Positions 5,503-8,953 of a stretch of 8,953 nt of DNA are shown piece after piece. Where the stretch lies: the NCBI GenBank assembly GCA_947593275.1, contig CANQDN010000054.1:1-8953 (forward strand). The letters are read 5' to 3'. The DNA is from an uncultured Bacilli bacterium (GTDB taxonomy: Bacteria; Bacillota_I; Bacilli_A; RF39; UBA660). The translations under genes and the position numbers were made by a program. Numbering within the stretch: position 1 is the stretch's first letter; each line of letters opens with the position of its first letter. The notes under the pieces are model-generated. The model was given only the letters and a program-made list of their open reading frames with translations, made no database searches and was not told the origin of the DNA.

Positions 5503-6760
5503 ACTAAAGGGATTAGATGAAAATATATATTATATTACTTCAAAAAAGGGATTACCTATATATATTTGGAAGAATGAATATGCAAAAAGTTTTTATTTAT
5601 CATTAAATGTTAAGTATGGGTCTATACATACTGAATTTATGATTAAAAATAAAAAGTATAAAGTTCCCAATGGGATTGCACATTTTATGGAACATATTAA
5701 ATTTAATGTAGATAAAGATACAACTGCGAATGATTTATTTGATCCTTTGGGGAGTGATATAAATGCTTTTACTACTTTTAGATATACTAGTTATTTAGTT
5801 TATGGGACAGGGAAAGTAAAAGAGAATTTAGATAATTTATTAGATTATGTTTATAATCCTTATTTTACGAAAGATATAATTAAAAAAGAAAAGGGAATTA
5901 TTGCATCAGAAATAAATATGGGGAAAGATCAACCTTTTAATACTTTATATACAGAGTTTAATAAAGCTTTATATCAAAAAGATAAGTTTAAATATTTAAT
6001 TACGGGGGAAATAGAAGATATTAAGAATATTGATTTAGAAGATATAGAGTTAGTTTATGAGGCTTTTTATCATCCTAAAAATATGTTTTTAGTAGTAACG
6101 GGGAATGTTAATCCTTATGAGATAGAACAAATAGTTAATAAAAATTTAGATTCTAAAGATATAAAAGAATATTTAAATCCGGAGATTATTAAGATTAAAG
6201 AACCTAAAGGGGTAGTTAAAAAAGTTGTTAATATTAATAAAGAAGTAGAAGTAGCAAAAGCTAAGATTGGACTTAAGATTGAAAGAAAAGTTTTTAAAAA
6301 TATTGAAAAAATAAAATTAAGTATTATTTTGGGGATTATTTTAGCAAGTAATTTTGGGGATACTTCAGATTTAAAAGAAGAATTATTAGAAGAGGGGATA
6401 GTTACTTATATTAATGCTTCAAGAACGATTCAGGATGATTATGTTATTATTGATGTTACTATTGAAAGTAAATATATAGAGGAAGCTATAAAGAGGATTG
6501 TTGATGCTTTAAATAATTTAAAGATAGATGAAGAAGAGCTTAAAAGAAAGATTAATTCATCTATAGCGGCTTTAGTGGGTAATTATGAGTCATGTGAAAG
6601 TGTTAATGATTTACTGCAAAGTTATATAATTATGTATGGGGATGTTATACCAAATGTTAAAGAAGTATATGAGGATATAACTTTAGATGATGTTTTGAAA
6701 GTTATGGGGTTAATTAATACTAAAGAAATGGTAGTAGTTAAAATGGATAAAGAAAGTTAA
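5489..6760 (+). CDS. yfmH: M16 peptidase-family protein, YfmH (YmfH) type, zinc subunit
   Basis: A 423-residue M16-family protein carrying the inverted zinc motif HFMEH (65-69: His65, Glu68, His69) and a likely third ligand Glu141 in ASEINM, 72 residues later, as the family requires. The FNVDKDTTANDLF region (72-84) and the stretch NAFTTFRYTSYLVYG (92-106) match the M16 active-site domain. The C-terminal half lacks the glycine-rich loop that the preceding gene provides, so the two proteins complement each other. The start ATG 5489 lies inside the end of the upstream gene, with GGGAG just before it. Bacillus homologues are associated with EF-P modification; the reductase gene ymfI that accompanies them there is not in this window. 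A bidirectional terminator follows directly. Confidence 0.88.
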   Translation: MEIIKLKGLDENIYYITSKKGLPIYIWKNEYAKSFYLSLNVKYGSIHTEFMIKNKKYKVPNGIAHFMEHIKFNVDKDTTANDLFDPLGSDINAFTTFRYTSYLVYGTGKVKENLDNLLDYVYNPYFTKDIIKKEKGIIASEINMGKDQPFNTLYTEFNKALYQKDKFKYLITGEIEDIKNIDLEDIELVYEAFYHPKNMFLVVTGNVNPYEIEQIVNKNLDSKDIKEYLNPEIIKIKEPKGVVKKVVNINKEVEVAKAKIGLKIERKVFKNIEKIKLSIILGIILASNFGDTSDLKEELLEEGIVTYINASRTIQDDYVIIDVTIESKYIEEAIKRIVDALNNLKIDEEELKRKINSSIAALVGNYESCESVNDLLQSYIIMYGDVIPNVKEVYEDITLDDVLKVMGLINTKEMVVVKMDKES

Positions 6761-6763
6761 TAT

Positions 6764-6799
6764 AAAAAGATACTTAGGATGGAGGAAAGTATCTTTTTT
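6764..6799. terminator. Bidirectional terminator after the M16 pair
   Basis: AAAAAGATACTT (6764-6775) pairs perfectly over 12 bp with AAGTATCTTTTT (6787-6798) around an 11-nt loop, with T runs in both orientations. The right arm reaches the stop codon of the convergent XRE gene (6798-6800), so that gene ends within the terminator. Confidence 0.82.
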
Positions 6800-7259
6800 A
6801 GTTTTTGTTTAGGTATTTTGGGGAGTTGGTTCTACCTAGAAGATAGTCGGCAGAGATATTGTATTTTTTACAGATTGTATAAAGGGAATAGGAAGGTAAA
6901 AAACACCTTTCTTTTTCATAACCGGCGATGGTACTATGAGAAGTATTTAAAACTTGGGCTAGTTTATCTTGGGTTATTTTGTTTTCTTTACGAAATTCTT
7001 TTAATCTTTTAGCAAATAGGGTAATATTCATTTCTTTTTGATAATCTTTATATTGGATGTTATCAGATAAATTTAATATATAATCTAATGAAATATTAAA
7101 ATAATTACTTATACTATTAAGATGTTTTAAAGGTATTATATCATATTGGGTTTCAAAATGGTTGTATGTTACTCTTGCAATTCCTAGAATTTTAGCCATT
7201 TCATCTTGGGTTAAATTATTTTTTTCTCTTAAATCTTTTAATCTTTCTCCATAGTTCAT
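6798..7259 (-). CDS. Regulator with two tandem XRE-type helix-turn-helix domains
   Basis: A 153-residue cytoplasmic DNA-binding protein made almost wholly of two XRE (Cro/CI, SinR-like) domains. Domain one is at about 4-63 (RLKDLREKNNLTQDEMAKIL, then GIARVTYNHFE) and ends SLDYILNLSD. Domain two is at about 82-142 (RLKEFRKENKITQDKLAQVL, then NTSHSTIAGYEKE) and ends SADYLLGRT. The two align well and look like an internal duplication joined by a short linker (about 64-81). Most XRE proteins have one domain and dimerise, so this one may mimic a dimer in a single chain. The start ATG at 7259 has GGTGAG six nt upstream. The gene is divergent from the surface protein at 7422, the natural candidate target. 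It has no sensor domain, so its signal is unknown. Confidence 0.85.
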   Translation of the reverse strand: MNYGERLKDLREKNNLTQDEMAKILGIARVTYNHFETQYDIIPLKHLNSISNYFNISLDYILNLSDNIQYKDYQKEMNITLFAKRLKEFRKENKITQDKLAQVLNTSHSTIAGYEKERCFLPSYSLYTICKKYNISADYLLGRTNSPKYLNKN

Positions 7260-7334
7260 TTATAACTCACCAGTATAATTTTCTCATTAAAGCTTATAAT
7301 TTTGAATGTAGTGTTCGGAGTGGCGACATTTTTC

Positions 7335-7363
7335 TTGACTTTTAACATTTGTTGGATTATAAT
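7335..7363 (+). promoter_or_regulatory. Strong promoter of the large surface protein
   Basis: TTGACT (7335-7340), a 17-nt spacer and a perfect TATAAT (7358-7363). Transcription should start near 7370, giving a leader of about 50 nt that contains a perfect 14-bp palindrome. Confidence 0.8.
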
Positions 7364-7374
7364 TTTAGTATAAG

Positions 7375-7388
7375 TTAGAAATTTCTAA
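7375..7388. promoter_or_regulatory. Perfect 14-bp palindrome in the leader, candidate operator
   Basis: TTAGAAATTTCTAA is an exact palindrome 11 bp after the -10 box, where bound protein would block early transcription. The divergent double-XRE regulator is the obvious candidate ligand, but no second copy was found in front of that regulator. Confidence 0.45.
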
Positions 7389-7421
7389 TATGATTGATAA
7401 TAGAAAGAGGGAAGATAATAA

Positions 7422-8879
7422 TTGAAATATGAGAGAATAAATAAAAATTATACTAAAATTATAATTAGTTTTATAGTAATAATTATAATAGGGAGTGTAT
7501 TAGTATTAAATATTACAAAAGCTAAATACAGGAAAACAATTAGTATACCTATTGTTAGTGGAACAATAAAGTATAGTGGTGGATATGATTTTAAGATAAT
7601 GTCTTTATATCAACAAAAAAAGGATAAAAGTTGTACTAAAGATGAATGTTATGATCCTGTAGATGAAATGCCTGAAAGTGGATATGTAATAAATAAAGAA
7701 AGAAGTTATTGTACACTAGATGGGCAAGTAAAAGAATATGACAAGTTGTATACTAATGGTAATGGAGAGCATATATTTAAGAATTTAAAGAAAAATGAAA
7801 AATGTTATTTATATTTTGATACTACTAAATCTTCAAAAGATGTATTAACTTTAACCTTAAAAAGAGAACAATGTAAAAGTTCTCAAAGTTTCTCTTCAGT
7901 AGATACATCAGAACATAAAGGAAATAACTCTAAAACTTGTTTATACTTATCTGAAGATGATTTTGGAGATAGCTATTACTTTAGAGGCAAAGTAGAAGAT
8001 AATTGGGTGAAGTTTGGGAAAATGGGAAGTGATTCTGGTAATGATATCTATTGGCGAATCGTACGAATAAATGGCGATGGAACTATAAGACTTATATATT
8101 CAGGAAATGGTAGTCCATCATCAATTGGATCTCAAACAAATGCAATGACTGGTATTAAGTTTAATAATGCAAGTGAAAATAACATGTATGTTGGTTACCA
8201 ATATGAAAGCGGTAATGCTCATGGTTACGGCTTAGATAAACAACAAAGTAATGTATTAACTCAATTAAATACATGGTTTAAAAATAATTTAAAAGATGAA
8301 TGGAATGATGGAAACGGAAGAATAGATGCCAATGCTGGATTTTGTAATGATAGATCAAATTCAACAAGTAAATCTACTACATGGGCTGAAGATATGTCAG
8401 AAGGTGGCGGAACAGAGAAAATAGATACATATTATGGAGGATATTTAAGATTATCAAATAATAATAAACAGCCAACGCTAAAATGCAGTACAAATATTCA
8501 CAAAAATGAAGATTATTTTACATATACCAATGCAATCGGGATAAAACAAAAGGGAATAAATGAAATTTTAACTGGAACCAAAAGCTTGGAATATCCAATA
8601 GGTCTTATAACTGCCGATGAAGTATCTTTTGCTGGAGGAGTAGAAAATCAAGCTAATGCAGGTTATTGGTTACATACAGGCCAAGATTATTGGACTATTA
8701 CTCCAATGATGTTCCAAAATTCTTTGTATGCGGTAGCGCTTTACATTATATATTCAGATGGTTCTATATCAGGATACTTTTCTACTGATATGTATGGTTT
8801 GCGTCCAGTAATCAATCTTAAAGCAGATACAGAGTTTACTGGAGATGGTACAAGTACTAACCCATACATAGTATCTTAG
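7422..8879 (+). CDS. Large secreted or membrane-anchored protein of unknown function
   Basis: A 485-residue protein with a basic N-terminus, one hydrophobic helix at about 13-31, and a long extracytoplasmic part with eight cysteines (71, 76, 97, 128, 151, 173, 308, 355), an even number that suggests disulfides. The C-terminal two thirds carry blocks I associate with a DUF6273-like or SUMF1-like module common in surface proteins of uncultured gut Bacillota: IYWRIVRINGDGTIRLIY (209-226), NTWFKNNL (283-290), YPIGLITADEVSFAGG (391-406), YWLHTGQDYWTITP (415-428) and GLRPVINL (459-466). This assignment is from memory. The start is a TTG at 7422, ten nt after AGAGGG (7406-7411); no in-frame ATG occurs before residue 60, which would lose the signal helix. 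It is probably controlled by the divergent XRE regulator. No enzymatic residues could be assigned. Confidence 0.8.
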   Translation: MKYERINKNYTKIIISFIVIIIIGSVLVLNITKAKYRKTISIPIVSGTIKYSGGYDFKIMSLYQQKKDKSCTKDECYDPVDEMPESGYVINKERSYCTLDGQVKEYDKLYTNGNGEHIFKNLKKNEKCYLYFDTTKSSKDVLTLTLKREQCKSSQSFSSVDTSEHKGNNSKTCLYLSEDDFGDSYYFRGKVEDNWVKFGKMGSDSGNDIYWRIVRINGDGTIRLIYSGNGSPSSIGSQTNAMTGIKFNNASENNMYVGYQYESGNAHGYGLDKQQSNVLTQLNTWFKNNLKDEWNDGNGRIDANAGFCNDRSNSTSKSTTWAEDMSEGGGTEKIDTYYGGYLRLSNNNKQPTLKCSTNIHKNEDYFTYTNAIGIKQKGINEILTGTKSLEYPIGLITADEVSFAGGVENQANAGYWLHTGQDYWTITPMMFQNSLYAVALYIIYSDGSISGYFSTDMYGLRPVINLKADTEFTGDGTSTNPYIVS

Positions 8880-8916
8880 CTTGCCAATGCTGCTTTCTAA
8901 CTTATTCATTGGCAAG
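8880..8916. repeat. Perfect 10-bp inverted repeat directly after the stop codon
   Basis: CTTGCCAATG (8880-8889) and CATTGGCAAG (8907-8916) are exact reverse complements around a 17-nt loop, starting one base after the TAG. No T-tract follows, so it is not a standard terminator. It could protect the mRNA 3' end, act in regulation, or be a recombination-type site. Confidence 0.6.
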
Positions 8917-8934
8917 AATATAAAACTTCATTGT

Positions 8935-8953
8935 GAGAGAATCTTTTTCTCTC
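8935..8953 (+). terminator. Hairpin cut by the window edge, probable terminator
   Basis: GAGAGA (8935-8940) pairs with TCTCTC (8948-8953), which ends exactly at the window edge. TGT before the left arm suggests the stem goes on outside. Whether a T-tract follows cannot be seen. Confidence 0.4.

Noticed and set aside
6779..7012. Plus-strand open frame of 77 codons
   Set aside because: It starts within the terminator loop after the M16 pair and is antisense to the XRE regulator, whose domains are clear.
7305..7318. Possible LexA box near GTGTTCGG in the XRE/surface-gene spacer
   Set aside because: Only one half-site (GTGTTCG) is good; the other half does not match CGAAC, and it lies in neither promoter's core.
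1..8953. tRNA or rRNA genes, insertion sequences or transposase remnants
   Set aside because: No cloverleaf with a T-loop GTTCRA-type core, rRNA-like stretch, transposase frame or terminal inverted repeat with target duplication was recognised.

Overview
The window is an AT-rich stretch of a low-GC Gram-positive (Bacillota, Bacilli-like) chromosome. It uses the standard bacterial code: TGG is Trp and TGA ends one gene. Cell-wall synthesis (Ddl), a Bacillus-type LexA with a Bacillus-type SOS box, and a YfmF/YfmH peptidase pair argue against a wall-less mollicute. The style of the surface proteins recalls uncultured gut Bacilli; that assignment is an inference from family resemblance, not a database result.

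Layout. (1) 1-1536: two tandem, clearly duplicated secreted TasA/camelysin-like proteins. Each is preceded by a similar upstream region with an inverted repeat, short TTWTCACTT motifs and a very compact start region. (2) 1540-1741: an intergenic segment with a pure A/T tract, three copies of a 20-bp GCAGATTT-N4-AAATCTGC dyad and a GGCC hairpin, ending in a near-consensus promoter. (3) 1742-3186: a small unrecognised gene followed by D-alanine--D-alanine ligase, probably one operon. (4) 3192-4177: lexA (minus strand), converging on ddl over a shared bidirectional terminator. Divergent from lexA is an unlisted 45-codon gene for a one-pass membrane peptide, whose promoter spacer carries a near-perfect SOS box. 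(5) 4231-6798: two overlapping M16-family genes that together carry one split active site, ending in a bidirectional terminator. (6) 6798-7259: a minus-strand regulator with two XRE helix-turn-helix domains. (7) 7422-8879: a divergent large secreted or membrane-anchored protein of unknown function with its own strong promoter and a perfect palindrome in its leader, followed by inverted repeats up to the window edge.

The most interesting candidate system is the lexA/micropeptide pair: a damage-inducible single-span peptide in the position where other Bacillota keep the SOS cell-division inhibitor yneA or sosA, but far smaller and without LysM. Next come the motif-rich promoters of the duplicated TasA-like genes and the three-dyad array upstream of the small gene and ddl. 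Housekeeping genes (ddl, lexA, the M16 pair) sit between two blocks of surface-protein genes that look accessory.
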